Source: Actinoplanes sichuanensis (GTDB lineage: Bacteria > Actinomycetota > Actinomycetes > Mycobacteriales > Micromonosporaceae). Taken from it: 64,000 nucleotides of DNA. The stretch is taken from the NCBI RefSeq assembly GCF_033097365.1, contig NZ_AP028461.1, positions 3,658,001 to 3,722,000 on the forward strand, in the 5' to 3' direction. A model generated the notes under the pieces. It worked only from the letters and a program-made list of their open reading frames with translations, was not told the origin of the DNA and made no database searches. Positions 51,263 to 59,531 of the stretch are shown piece by piece; position 1 is the stretch's first letter, and each line of letters opens with the position of its first letter. The translations under genes were made by a program, and so were the position numbers.

Positions 51263-51832
51263 TCACGGCGGGCCGATCCGGGACCGGTAGTCGGCCGCGG
51301 TAAGTGGACGGCCGGTGACCGCTCCGTCGCCGTCCGGCACCTGTAGAGGCCGTCCGTCCCGCACGAAGGTGACGGCCCCGATGTCGGGCCGCGCGGTCAG
51401 CGTGCAGACGATCTGGCCGTACGCCAGCGCCTCGTCGATCCGTCCGCCGCCCTCCTCGGGATCGCTGATCTCGACGACAGCCGTGGTGCCCGGCGCCGGG
51501 ACCGTGACCCGCAGCCCGGTGGCGGCCAGCGAGGTGGCCAGCCCCTGCGACTGCTCGGCCGGCGTCGGCCCGAGGACCAGCAGGTCGAGTTGGCGTTGCG
51601 GCCCCAGCGCGGCCCCGGACCGCCGGACCGTCTCGACCAGCCGGTCGTCGCGGGTCAGGCAGAGCACCTGGGCGACCTCACCGGCCTGCTCGGACGCGGT
51701 CGGTGAGGCGGTCACGTTCAGCGGGCGGCGGGGCAGGGCGACCGGGTGTGGCTCGTCCTGGGCCGGCACACCGCACCCGGCGAGCGGCAGGGCGACCACC
51801 ACGGCGAGCAGGACGACGCGGAACCGCCTCAT
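51263..51832 (-). CDS. GerMN-domain lipoprotein of the two-component operon
   Basis: The 189-residue product has a lipobox ending LPLAGC (Cys20) and then one GerMN-like domain (about 55-150), with VLCLTRDDRLVETVRR and LDLLVLGPTPAEQSQGLATS. It looks like a shortened LpqB, the lipoprotein that follows mtrAB in actinobacteria and modulates the kinase. Its ATG overlaps the kinase stop (ATGA). It lacks the beta-propeller of full LpqB. Confidence 0.83.
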   Translation of the reverse strand: MRRFRVVLLAVVVALPLAGCGVPAQDEPHPVALPRRPLNVTASPTASEQAGEVAQVLCLTRDDRLVETVRRSGAALGPQRQLDLLVLGPTPAEQSQGLATSLAATGLRVTVPAPGTTAVVEISDPEEGGGRIDEALAYGQIVCTLTARPDIGAVTFVRDGRPLQVPDGDGAVTGRPLTAADYRSRIGPP

Positions 51833-53172
51833 CCGTCGAACCCCGGCAGCGTGATCCGGAACCTGGCGCCGCCGCCGGGCCGCCCGGCGACCTCCGCGTC
51901 GCCGCCGTGTGCGGCCGCGTGCCCGGCGACGATGGCCAGGCCGAGTCCGGTGCCGTCACCGTCACCACGAGCGTGTGAGGCGGGACCGCGGACGAACCTG
52001 TCGAAGATCGTCGCCTGATCCTTCTCGGCCACACCCGGCCCCGCGTCGTCGACCTCCAGGTACCCCGGACCGACCCGGACGGCGATCGGGCCACCGCCGT
52101 AGCGGACCGCGTTGTCGATCAGGTTGCCCAGCGCCTGCTCGATCCGGCGCCTGTCGATCGACCAGACGGACGGGGTGCCGGGGACCGTCTCGACCAGGTC
52201 GGCGGACAGCCCGCGGGACCGGCAGACCCGCTCGGCGAGCGCCACCACGTCGACCTGCTCGCGGTGCGCCGGCTGGTCGGTGCGGGCCAGTTCGAGCAGG
52301 TCGTTGACGAGCGCCTGGAACCTGGTGATCTCGGCGGTGACCAGGGTTATCGCGGCCCCGGCCCGTTCGTCGACCTGGTCGCGGCGCTTGTCGAGGACGC
52401 TGGCGGCGGCCTCCAGCGTCTGCAACGGCGAACGCAGCTCGTGGCTGACGTCGGCGGCGAACCGGCGGTCACGTTCCAGGCGGCGGGCCAGCTGGTCGGC
52501 CATGTCGTTGAACGCCGCGGACAGCGGAGCGAGATCAGGTTCGGTCGCCGGGTCGAGGCGGGTGGTCAGATCACCGCCCGCGATGCCACGAGCGGCCTCG
52601 GCGACGGCGGTCACCGGCCGCAGCGCGTGTCGGGTCACATACCAGCCGACGGCGGCTCCGGCGGCCGCCACCATGATCGCCACCGCGGTCAGGACCAGCG
52701 CCAACGTCTGGAGGGTACGTTCCAGCTCGGTGAGCGAGACGATCTCGTAGAACACCGCCGACCCGGCCAGTGGCACGCCGATGATCAGCGCGGGCCGCCC
52801 GTCACGACGGATCCGCTGCGCGCCGGCCTCACCCCCGGCGGTCATCTCCTGCATCTCCGGCGGTACGGCCGTGTCGACCGCCGGATCGGCGCTGCGTGAG
52901 TGCCAGCGGCCGTCCAGATGCAGCAGCACGTACCGGTCGGTGCCGGTGTCCAGCGACCGCAGCACCTCCAGCACGTCCGGAGCGGGACCGGCGATCCCGG
53001 CGTTGACCACCGTGGCGTCGTAGTAGGTGGCCCGCACCGCGGTCCGCTCCCGCTCGGCGAACAGTGTGTTGCGGACCGACTCGTAGGACACCAGGCTGAT
53101 GCACGCCGACAGGATCAGCGCGCCCAGGGCGAAGGCGGCGCTGACCCGCGCACGCAGGCCGATCGGTCTCAC
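51829..53172 (-). CDS. Membrane sensor histidine kinase (MtrB/CseC-like)
   Basis: The GTG at 53172 overlaps the regulator's TGA (GTGA), giving 447 residues. Two membrane helices (about 10-30 and 160-185) enclose a sensor of about 130 residues. HAMP follows, then the phospho-acceptor FAADVSHELRSPLQ (His at about 240), the N box LIDNAVRYGG, G1 DDAGPGV, the F box IFDRFVRG and G2 GTGLGLAIV. It should phosphorylate the response regulator encoded before it. The lipoprotein encoded after it may be its sensor partner. Confidence 0.94.
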   Translation of the reverse strand: MRPIGLRARVSAAFALGALILSACISLVSYESVRNTLFAERERTAVRATYYDATVVNAGIAGPAPDVLEVLRSLDTGTDRYVLLHLDGRWHSRSADPAVDTAVPPEMQEMTAGGEAGAQRIRRDGRPALIIGVPLAGSAVFYEIVSLTELERTLQTLALVLTAVAIMVAAAGAAVGWYVTRHALRPVTAVAEAARGIAGGDLTTRLDPATEPDLAPLSAAFNDMADQLARRLERDRRFAADVSHELRSPLQTLEAAASVLDKRRDQVDERAGAAITLVTAEITRFQALVNDLLELARTDQPAHREQVDVVALAERVCRSRGLSADLVETVPGTPSVWSIDRRRIEQALGNLIDNAVRYGGGPIAVRVGPGYLEVDDAGPGVAEKDQATIFDRFVRGPASHARGDGDGTGLGLAIVAGHAAAHGGDAEVAGRPGGGARFRITLPGFDG

Positions 53173-53855
53173 GGCTGCAACTTGTAGCCCAGCCCGCGGA
53201 CCGTCACCAGGTGCCGTGGGTTGCCGGTCTCCCGCTCGATCTTCTGCCGCAGCCGGCCGACATGCACGTCCACCACCCGCTCGTCGCCGAACTCGTGGCC
53301 CCACACCCGCTGCAGCAGCTGCTGACGGGACAGCACCAGGCCGGGGTGGTCGGCCAGTTCACACAGCAGACGGAACTCGGTGCGGGTCACGGCCACCGGC
53401 TCGCCGCCCAACCTGACCTCGCCCGCCTCCGGCCGTACCTCCAGATCTCCGAACGTCAGCACCGAGGTCGCCGGAGTCGTCGGTTGACCCGTCACCCGGC
53501 CGCGGCGCCGTAAGGCCCGCAGCCGGGCCGCGAGCTCCTTGACCTTGACCGGTTTGACGACGTAGTCGTCGGCGCCCGCCTCCAGGGCGGCCACGATGTC
53601 GTGGGTGTCGTCGCGCGCGCTGACCACGACGATCGGCACGTCGTCGTCGCGGCGCATCTGCCGGATGCACTCGTAGCCGTCCATGCCGGGCAGCATCAGG
53701 TCGATGAGCACCGTGTCGGCGCGGTGCCGGCGCTGCGCCGAGAGGCCCTCCTCGGCGGTGGCCACCGCGTGGGCGGTGTACCCCTCGTCCTCCAGGGCCA
53801 TCGCCAGCGACAGGCGGATCCGGTCGTCATCCTCGATCAGCAGTACCGCGCTCAT
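53169..53855 (-). CDS. OmpR-family response regulator
   Basis: The 228-residue product has a receiver domain (LLIEDDDRIRLSLAMALE, phospho-acceptor Asp52 in VLIDLMLPG, conserved Lys in VVKPVKV) and an OmpR winged helix (LTFGDLEVRP, TRTEFRLLCELADHPGLVLS, VWGHEFGDERVVDVHVGRLR). It is the first gene of a regulator/kinase/lipoprotein operon with overlapping ends. It is divergent from the partner-switching cluster, with a CGCAAC/GTTGCG inverted repeat in the gap that could be its binding site. Confidence 0.95.
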   Translation of the reverse strand: MSAVLLIEDDDRIRLSLAMALEDEGYTAHAVATAEEGLSAQRRHRADTVLIDLMLPGMDGYECIRQMRRDDDVPIVVVSARDDTHDIVAALEAGADDYVVKPVKVKELAARLRALRRRGRVTGQPTTPATSVLTFGDLEVRPEAGEVRLGGEPVAVTRTEFRLLCELADHPGLVLSRQQLLQRVWGHEFGDERVVDVHVGRLRQKIERETGNPRHLVTVRGLGYKLQP

Positions 53856-53899
53856 GGCGTCAATCCTGTCGCGCGGAACGCTGATCGGCCCGTTTGTCA

Positions 53900-53918
53900 C
53901 GCAACTGTCATGGTTGCG
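53900..53918. promoter_or_regulatory. Inverted repeat between response regulator and partner-switching cluster
   Basis: CGCAAC and GTTGCG form a perfect six-base inverted repeat with a seven-base spacer, in the 124-base divergent gap. It may be the operator of the response regulator or of another regulator of the STAS cluster. Function is inferred from position only. Confidence 0.35.
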
Positions 53919-53979
53919 GGAAACTTCCGCAGATCGGGGCGGGCAGTCTGGCGGACATCGAACGAGGAGGGAGTCCGCC

Positions 53980-54267
53980 TTGACCGGGCTGAGTCTGATC
54001 GCGGCCGTGACAGTCGGCGCCGTCATCGGTGTCGCCGGGCGGATGTTGGCGGCCCGCTGCCGTACCGTGCCGGTGTGGTTGCCGCCCGCGGCCGGGGTGG
54101 CCGCCGCCGTCCTGGCGACCGTGCTCACCCGGATGGCCTCCGTCGGCGAGCCGGGGCCGACCCTCGTCGAGTTCGTGCTGCAGGTGCTGTTCGCGGTCGC
54201 CGGTGTGACCGCGGTCGCGCTGACCGCCGAGCGGCCGGGCACCCCGACGTCGGAGAAGCTGCGATGA
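53980..54267 (+). CDS. Small membrane protein leading the partner-switching cluster
   Basis: A TTG at 53980, eight bases after GAGGAGG, gives 95 residues with three predicted membrane helices (about 3-22, 32-52 and 62-82), with GAVIGVAGRMLAARC between the first two. It resembles GlsB/YeaQ-like transglycosylase-associated membrane proteins in size but lacks a clear match. The STAS gene overlaps its stop (ATGA), so it is part of the same operon. Confidence 0.68.
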   Translation: MTGLSLIAAVTVGAVIGVAGRMLAARCRTVPVWLPPAAGVAAAVLATVLTRMASVGEPGPTLVEFVLQVLFAVAGVTAVALTAERPGTPTSEKLR

Positions 54268-54599
54268 GCGGGCGCCCGCCGCGGGTGATCGTGCTGCCGA
54301 CCGATCTGGATCAGCACCTGGCCGACGAGGTGCGGCCGGCCATCACCGAGGCGGCCGAATCCGGCCGGGACTTGGTGATCGACATGGGCGGTTCCGGAAC
54401 CATCGACCCGGCGGGGCTCGGGCTGCTGGTCCGTGCGCACCGGTCGGCTCGGCAGAACGGGGCGACGTTGTGCCTGGTCGCGCCGTCGCGATTCGTGCTC
54501 ACCGTGCTGCACACGATGCGGCTGGACGGGGTGTTCCCGATCTACCCGGACGAGGCGACGGCGGTGTCCGACCTGGCCCGGCCCGCCGTGGGGGTCTAG
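54264..54599 (+). CDS. STAS-domain protein lacking the phosphorylatable serine
   Basis: The 111-residue product has the anti-anti-sigma (STAS) fold, with DLVIDMGGSGTIDPAGLGLL around the regulatory loop. The usual DSSG is replaced by DPAG, so the serine that the partner kinase phosphorylates is missing, and the protein may act as a permanently active or decoy partner. It overlaps the membrane-protein gene before it (ATGA), and the HATPase gene follows after 54 bases. Confidence 0.82.
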   Translation: MSGRPPRVIVLPTDLDQHLADEVRPAITEAAESGRDLVIDMGGSGTIDPAGLGLLVRAHRSARQNGATLCLVAPSRFVLTVLHTMRLDGVFPIYPDEATAVSDLARPAVGV

Positions 54600-54653
54600 T
54601 GTCTGACCCGAGCGGCGGGATCTCCGGCGCGCCGCTTCGTGACCGGGTGCCTG

Positions 54654-55064
54654 ATGACGACTTTGACCGCGCAGTTCGACGTACCCATCGGGGTGGACTC
54701 ACCCCGTACCTCCCGCAAGGCTGTCCTCGCCGTGCTCGGCGTCTGGGGTTATGTCGACGAGGCCTGGACGGACGACCTGTCGGTGGTGGTCAGCGAGCTG
54801 GTGACCAACGCGGTACAGCACGGTGCGGGCTCGGTGGTGATCGGCGTCGAGGCGAATGGGCCGCAGGTGGTCCTCTCGGTCGCCGACGGTTCGGCGGTCG
54901 TGCCGCGCCGCCGCGAGCCGGACGGGCGCGGTGGCCGCGGACTGCTGCTCGTGGAGGCGCTGACCCGCCGGTGGCACGTCGAGGAACATGAGGGCGGCAA
55001 GCGGGTACGGGCGGAGTTGCGCCTCTACCCCGACGGCGACGGTCCGGGCCGGGAGGATCAATGA
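54654..55064 (+). CDS. HATPase anti-sigma-type kinase (RsbW-like)
   Basis: The product is 136 residues from the ATG at 54654; a GTG at 54639 is possible. The GHKL ATP-binding motifs are present: N box VVVSELVTNAVQHG, G1 SVADGS and G2 GGRGLLLVEAL. It should be a serine kinase that binds a sigma factor and phosphorylates a STAS partner. The second STAS gene overlaps its stop (ATGA). No sigma-factor gene is next to it, so its target is elsewhere. Confidence 0.9.
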   Translation: MTTLTAQFDVPIGVDSPRTSRKAVLAVLGVWGYVDEAWTDDLSVVVSELVTNAVQHGAGSVVIGVEANGPQVVLSVADGSAVVPRRREPDGRGGRGLLLVEALTRRWHVEEHEGGKRVRAELRLYPDGDGPGREDQ

Positions 55065-55363
55065 GGATCACCTCGCAGTACGCCGACGGTGTGGCCCGGC
55101 TGCGCCTCTGCGGTGAGCTCGACATGTCGACCACCCAGCATCTGCACGACCAGGTCAGCGCGGCGATGGCCGTCGCCCGGCTGAGTCGCCTGGTGATCGA
55201 CGCCGTCGACCTGGACTTCTGCGACTCGTCCGGGATCCAGGCGCTGGTGCAGACCCGGTCGAAGGCCACCCAGCAGGGCGTCACGTTCCAGCTGACCAAC
55301 ACACACGGGGTGACCCGCCGGGCGCTGCAGATCACCGGGGTCCTCGACGTGCTCAGCGGTTAG
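55061..55363 (+). CDS. STAS-domain anti-anti-sigma protein with intact serine
   Basis: The 100-residue product has the standard anti-anti-sigma loop DLDFCDSSGIQALVQ with DSSG intact. It is the expected substrate of the HATPase kinase, whose gene it overlaps (ATGA). When unphosphorylated it should bind the kinase and free a sigma factor or other target. Together with the serine-less STAS gene, the cluster has one regulated and one fixed partner. Confidence 0.9.
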   Translation: MRITSQYADGVARLRLCGELDMSTTQHLHDQVSAAMAVARLSRLVIDAVDLDFCDSSGIQALVQTRSKATQQGVTFQLTNTHGVTRRALQITGVLDVLSG

Positions 55364-55364
55364 A

Positions 55365-55775
55365 TCACTCGATAGCGGCGATGTCGGCGGCCTCGTCCGG
55401 GTCCGGTTCGGACGTGTCGAGGAACGCCCGCAGCACCTCGACGGCGACGTCCGGCGCCAGCCGTTTCAGGCTCATGGCCAGTACGTTCGCGTCGTTCCAG
55501 AGGCGGGCGCCGCGGGCGATCCAGGGGTCCCAGGCCAGGGCGGCCCGAACCCCCGGGACCTTGTTGGCGGCGATCGCCGTGCCGGTGCCGGTCCAGCACA
55601 TCACCACGCCGTAGTCGGCCCGCCCGTCGACCACCGACCGGCCGACGAACCGGCCCAGGTCGGGCCAGGACTCGGCGGCCTCCGGCCGGATCACCTCGTG
55701 GCCGTCCTCGGACAGGGCGGCCACCACGGCCCGGGTGGTCTCGTTCTCGTCGTCACTGGCGAACGCGATCCGCAT
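55365..55775 (-). CDS. RpiB/LacAB-family sugar-phosphate isomerase-like protein
   Basis: The 136-residue product starts MRIAFASDDEN and shows VMCWTGTGTAIAANKVPGVR (about 60-79) with the active cysteine, and WNDANVLAMSLKRL, as in ribose-5-phosphate isomerase B. The HNDAN motif of the family is kept as WNDAN, with the histidine changed to tryptophan. This change and the lack of nearby sugar genes leave the substrate open. Its 3' end is one base from the convergent STAS gene. A 23-bp repeat array lies upstream. Confidence 0.82.
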   Translation of the reverse strand: MRIAFASDDENETTRAVVAALSEDGHEVIRPEAAESWPDLGRFVGRSVVDGRADYGVVMCWTGTGTAIAANKVPGVRAALAWDPWIARGARLWNDANVLAMSLKRLAPDVAVEVLRAFLDTSEPDPDEAADIAAIE

Positions 55776-55817
55776 CCGCCCCACCCTAGTGCGCCACCGC
55801 GGGCGGCCCGCCTCTCC

Positions 55818-55925
55818 GGCGACCCGCGGCTTGCCGTTGCGGCGACCCGCGGCTGGCCGTTGCGGCGACCCGCGGCTTGCCGTTGCGGCGGCCCGCGGCT
55901 TGCCTTTGCGGCGGCGCACCAGGCG
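55818..55925. repeat. 23-bp tandem repeat array
   Basis: Units beginning GGCGACCCGCGGCTTGCCG start at 55818, 55841, 55864, 55887 and 55910, with exact 23-base spacing and a few changes. They lie between gcvH and the RpiB-like gene. The length is not a multiple of 3, and no frame looks coding. Confidence 0.85.
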
Positions 55926-55938
55926 AAGGTGGCCGACG

Positions 55939-56295
55939 TCAGCCCGCGGCGCTCACCAGCTCCTGGTAGGCGGCCTCGTCGAGGGTTTCCGGGACGCTGG
56001 TGACTCGGAGCCGGAACAGCCAGCCCGCGCCGTACGGATCGGTGTTGATCAGGCCGGGCTCGTCGCCGAGGGCGGTGTTCACCTCGACGATCTCGCCGTC
56101 GGCGGGAGCGTACACCTCACTCACCGACTTGGTGGATTCGAGTTCGCCGGCCGGATCGCCCGCGGTGACGGTCGTGCCGATCTCCGGGAGGTCGACGTAG
56201 ATGACGTCGCCGAGCGCGTCGGCGGCGAACGCGGTGATACCGACGGTGGCGATCTCGCCGTCGGTCAGCCATTCGTGATCTTTGGTGAAACGCAT
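55939..56295 (-). CDS. gcvH: Glycine cleavage system H protein
   Basis: The 118-residue product starts MRFTKDHEWLTDGEIATVGI and carries the lipoylation motif ESTKSVSEVYAP (Lys at about 55). It is the lipoyl carrier of the glycine cleavage system. A GGAG ribosome site lies about ten bases upstream, and the 5' region is a tandem glycine riboswitch. The gcvT and gcvP genes are not in the window, so H is encoded apart from them or upstream of a different unit. Confidence 0.95.
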   Translation of the reverse strand: MRFTKDHEWLTDGEIATVGITAFAADALGDVIYVDLPEIGTTVTAGDPAGELESTKSVSEVYAPADGEIVEVNTALGDEPGLINTDPYGAGWLFRLRVTSVPETLDEAAYQELVSAAG

Positions 56296-56324
56296 TTCGG
56301 AGAGGCTCCTTCGGTACGGGTGAG

Positions 56325-56508
56325 GGCCTCCCTCGCTCTGTCACGGGTGCCTGAGAGGTTCACCGCCGGGGCGGCTTGCACCTTGGGCGCAGCCCTGGTC
56401 GGGGCTGACTTTCCAGAGTCGCCTGACCGTTGCGGTACGTGGGCCTGAGAGATTCTGAGGGAGAAGTTGCTCCTTCGGCGACCCGCCCGAGGGTGGGTGC
56501 TCTCCCGC
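56325..56508 (-). promoter_or_regulatory. Tandem glycine riboswitch upstream of gcvH
   Basis: Read on the minus strand, the 5' region contains the first aptamer core GCCGAAGGAGCAA (56479-56467) and GAATCTCTCAGGC (56455-56443), with a GCGGGAGAG start at 56508. It then contains a second core with GCCCAAGGTGCAAGCC (56388-56373) and GAACCTCTCAGGC (56361-56349), ending in a stem near AGAGCGAGGGAGG (56341-56325 region). This is the two-aptamer glycine riboswitch pattern. It should turn gcvH on when glycine is high. Confidence 0.9.
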
Positions 56509-56586
56509 AGCGGCACAGCGGCGAAGTATGGACTTGTGGCCCGGGAAAGCTATCCGGAACCGCCCGAACCGGTCAAGATCGACGGC

Positions 56587-57423
56587 ATGGATGTCGCCCG
56601 CACCGCCCCCACCGCGGCGGATGTCGCCCGCAGCTTCCCCACCGCGTCGGATGTCGCCCACACCTTTCTCACCGAAGTGGACGCCCGGCGGCCGGCGGTC
56701 CTGACCGGGCTGTTCCTGCACGGTTCGCTGTGCTGGGGCGAGTTCTTCCCCGGTAGTGACGTCGATTTCGTCGGCGTGTGGGCCCAGCCACCGGACCACG
56801 CCGCCCTCGCCGAGGCGCACACCGCGACGAAGGCCCGCCACCCGGAGGTCGTCTTCGACGGTTTCCACTGCTCGGCCGACGATCTGGCCGGCTCGGCACT
56901 GCGGGTGGGCCGGCGGCCGGTGTTCTACCAGGGCGAGTTCGATCCGGGCGGGACGATCGACATCAATCCGGTGACCTGGCACGAACTCGCCGAACGGGCC
57001 GTCGTCATCCGCGGCGAACTGCCCCCGATCCACACCGACCACGCCGGACTGTGGGACTTCACCCGCGACAACCTCGACACGTACTGGCGGGGCCACATCC
57101 CGGCGATCGAGGACGCCGGTGTCGAGTTGCTCGGACAGCACGATCCGTCCATCGCGTGGGTCGTGCTCGGTGTCGCTCGCCTGCATCACCTCCTGGCCAC
57201 CGGCGAACTGACCTCCAAGAGCGGAGCCGGCCGTTACATCACCGGCTCTCTGGACCCGCGCTGGAGCCGGCTGGCCGACGAGGCCCTGCGAATCCGCGAA
57301 CGTCCCCGGGACCCGACCCGTTACGACGTGCCGACGCAACGTGGCGAGGAGACGCTCGCCTTTCTACGCTGGACGGTCGACGACGGCATGAGCCTCGATC
57401 GCGAAGGACAGATACGCCCCTGA
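56587..57423 (+). CDS. ANT(3'')-like nucleotidyltransferase with N-terminal decapeptide repeats
   Basis: The 278-residue product (ATG at 56587; a GTG at 56536 is possible) has the nucleotidyltransferase motif [20 protein letters not shown] (about 44-63) with both acidic metal ligands, and a C-terminal helical domain like that of streptomycin adenylyltransferases (DUF4111). The first 30 residues are three ten-residue repeats ([30 protein letters not shown]) encoded by a 30-bp tandem duplication. It may adenylylate an aminoglycoside or another small molecule. It overlaps the convergent GNAT gene by 60 bases. Confidence 0.82.
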   Translation: MDVARTAPTAADVARSFPTASDVAHTFLTEVDARRPAVLTGLFLHGSLCWGEFFPGSDVDFVGVWAQPPDHAALAEAHTATKARHPEVVFDGFHCSADDLAGSALRVGRRPVFYQGEFDPGGTIDINPVTWHELAERAVVIRGELPPIHTDHAGLWDFTRDNLDTYWRGHIPAIEDAGVELLGQHDPSIAWVVLGVARLHHLLATGELTSKSGAGRYITGSLDPRWSRLADEALRIRERPRDPTRYDVPTQRGEETLAFLRWTVDDGMSLDREGQIRP

Positions 57424-57849
57424 CCGCTCCCGGGCCTGGAACCCGAGCCGCGTGAGGATCCGCACCGACCGTTGATTGGTCGCGGCCGCGGCGGCCCGGA
57501 TCTCACGCAGCCGCAGAACGGTGAAGCCGTAGTCGAGGCCGGCGGCGGCCGCGCCGAGGCCGAGCCCTCGCCCCCAGCGGTCGCGACCTCCGATGACGAA
57601 GCCGAGCTCCCGGTGGTCGACCTCCACACCGTGCAGGTCGACGTAGCCGACCAGTTCGCCGCCGACGACCGCGCCGAGGCGGATGAGGTCGGGTGGCGGC
57701 GTCTGGATGAGGCGCCTGTGGTGCTGCTCGTGATCCTGGCGGGTCCATCCGGCGGCCCGGGCGAACTCGGGATCCGACGCCCACCCGGTGATGACCGCGG
57801 CGTCCGCGGCGACCAGGGCTCGCAGCGTGACCGGCGGGGTGGGCGTCAT
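57364..57849 (-). CDS. GNAT acetyltransferase (RimJ/RimL-like)
   Basis: The ATG at 57849 gives 161 residues. [20 protein letters not shown] opens the domain, and the acetyl-CoA loop is [20 protein letters not shown], followed by [18 protein letters not shown]. It matches the RimJ/RimL-type N-acetyltransferases that modify proteins or small molecules. The same frame is open further upstream inside the next gene, but that part is not coding. Its end overlaps the nucleotidyltransferase gene. Confidence 0.88.
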   Translation of the reverse strand: MTPTPPVTLRALVAADAAVITGWASDPEFARAAGWTRQDHEQHHRRLIQTPPPDLIRLGAVVGGELVGYVDLHGVEVDHRELGFVIGGRDRWGRGLGLGAAAAGLDYGFTVLRLREIRAAAAATNQRSVRILTRLGFQARERSGAYLSFAIEAHAVVDRPA

Positions 57850-57857
57850 CGGGGCTC

Positions 57858-58868
57858 CTACTTCGGCAGGGTGGTGTAGTCGGCGGTCAGGTAGGTCTCG
57901 TAGCCGATCACCGCGGGGGCCCGGACGTCGAGTTTGCCGGTGTCGGTGGGCAGCATCTGCTCGTAGCCGAGTAGCGCGCCGGTGGCCTGGTCGACGATCA
58001 GGGTGTGGCGGGTCGGCAGGCCGCTGTGGTCGGAGGTGATCGAGAACGCGGCGCCCGCCCGGCCCGCGCGGTCGGTGACCGTGCCGTCGTAGGTGAGCCC
58101 GGGTAGCCGGGCGACGATCCGCAGCAGTTCGGCACGGGTGGCCGGGGTCAGCAGCCGTTCCCGGGCCAGGTCGGTGACCGCGACGATCGTCTCGTACGGC
58201 CCGTTCTGTCTGGGGTGCCCGATGTGCAGCCAGTCGTCGAGGCCGTCGGCCGGTGGCGGGTCGGCCCACATCGCCCCGAACTGCCCGGCCGCATAGTCCT
58301 CCGACCAGGGGTCGAGGCCGTCGTCGAAGAGGTTCTGGGCCCGCCACAGCACCTCCCGCCCGATCGAGGTGAACTCCGCCCTCTCGTAGGCGGTGGACCG
58401 CCGCCCCGAGTCGTCGGCCCGGCGCCACGACTCGGCCCGCGACGGGATGATCGCGGACGTGACCCGCTCCCCGTCGACCTGCGTCCACAGGCTCCACGAC
58501 TGGATCACCAGATGCTCGTAGTCGCCGCTGCGGTCCGGAGCGGGCGCGCCCGCCGCTTTCGTCGCGATGCCGGTGAGCAGCTGCTCGGCCGAGCCGGAAC
58601 CCCCGCTGTACCGCAACGACGGCGGGGTGGCGGCGACGGCGGGTCGGGGCTGTGGCGCGAACTGCAGGCCGGCGATCACCAGCAGCACCAGGGCGGCGGC
58701 CGCGGCGACCAGAGCTCGCCCGACCGGCCGCGCCCGGCGCGGCTGGGGCGTGGCGAGGATGCGGTCCAGGTCGGCGCGCCGGTCGGGGGCGGCGGTCAGT
58801 GGTCGCCCGTCGGTCGGGTCGGCCGGGCCGAGCAGGCGGCGGACGTCGCGGGTCAGGGATGGGCTCAC
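57858..58868 (-). CDS. CU044_5270-family membrane protein paired with an ECF sigma factor
   Basis: The 336-residue product has a cytosolic N-terminus (1-52) with DLDRILATPQP, one membrane helix (about 53-70) and an outside domain of about 260 residues (EHLVIQSWSLWTQVDGERV and late VDQATGALLGYEQML). This fits the CU044_5270 family of anti-sigma-like partners in actinomycetes. Its start overlaps the sigma-factor stop (ATGA). It probably holds the sigma factor until a signal arrives outside the cell. Confidence 0.87.
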   Translation of the reverse strand: MSPSLTRDVRRLLGPADPTDGRPLTAAPDRRADLDRILATPQPRRARPVGRALVAAAAALVLLVIAGLQFAPQPRPAVAATPPSLRYSGGSGSAEQLLTGIATKAAGAPAPDRSGDYEHLVIQSWSLWTQVDGERVTSAIIPSRAESWRRADDSGRRSTAYERAEFTSIGREVLWRAQNLFDDGLDPWSEDYAAGQFGAMWADPPPADGLDDWLHIGHPRQNGPYETIVAVTDLARERLLTPATRAELLRIVARLPGLTYDGTVTDRAGRAGAAFSITSDHSGLPTRHTLIVDQATGALLGYEQMLPTDTGKLDVRAPAVIGYETYLTADYTTLPK

Positions 58869-59389
58869 GATGGCTCTCCTTTCAGGGTGGGCACGGGGGC
58901 GGGGCTGCCGGTCGACAGCGCCTGACGCAGGCGGGCACGGGCCCGGTGCAGACGCATCGCGAACGCGGGCAGCGAGCAGCCCGCCGCTTTCGCCGCCTGC
59001 CGCAGCGTCAGGCCCTCCCAGCCGACCAGGCGCAGCGCTTCGGCATCGGGCTCGGACAGGCCCGCCAGGGCCGCCGTCAGGCTGACCCGGCCGACCACCG
59101 CATCGGCGTGATCATCGGCCCAGAACTCGCCGTGATCGGCGGCCCGCGCGGTCAACGCCGCCCGACGGCCCGCGCCGCGGACCTCGTTGGCCAGGATTCG
59201 GCGCGCCGTTCCATACAGCCAGGGCAGCGCCTCGGCCGGGACCTCCGGCAGCCGCCGCCATGCGACGAGAAACACCTCCGCGACGACGTCACGCACCGCT
59301 GCGTCGTCGAGACGGCGGCGCACATAACGTTCAACGGCGTCGTAGTGCTGCTCGTACAGCACCGTGAACCGTTCCTCCGAGTTCGCCAT
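58865..59389 (-). CDS. ECF RNA polymerase sigma factor
   Basis: The ATG at 59389 follows GGGAGG and gives 174 residues. Sigma-2 (about 8-75, FTVLYEQHYDAVERYVRRRL and VAEVFLVAWRRLPEVP) and sigma-4 (about 108-160, LSEPDAEALRLVGWEGLTLR and AAGCSLPAFAMRLHRARARL) are present. It directs transcription of a stress or cell-envelope regulon not shown here. The CU044_5270 partner encoded behind it is probably its regulator. Confidence 0.92.
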   Translation of the reverse strand: MANSEERFTVLYEQHYDAVERYVRRRLDDAAVRDVVAEVFLVAWRRLPEVPAEALPWLYGTARRILANEVRGAGRRAALTARAADHGEFWADDHADAVVGRVSLTAALAGLSEPDAEALRLVGWEGLTLRQAAKAAGCSLPAFAMRLHRARARLRQALSTGSPAPVPTLKGEPS

Positions 59390-59531
59390 TCGACCTCCCA
59401 CCATGCCTGTGTCCGGCACGGCGCGGATGTTCACCGCCGATCTGAAAGAAGATTTCAACGGCCCGATGCGGTACGGCCACCCGCCCCCACCACACCTGAG
59501 GCACCGTCGGGGCGCTCGATGAACGCGCAGG

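Noticed and set aside
57364..58497. A 377-codon frame extending the GNAT gene upstream
   Set aside because: The upstream part lies inside the CU044_5270 gene; only the part from the ATG at 57849 shows the acetyltransferase fold.
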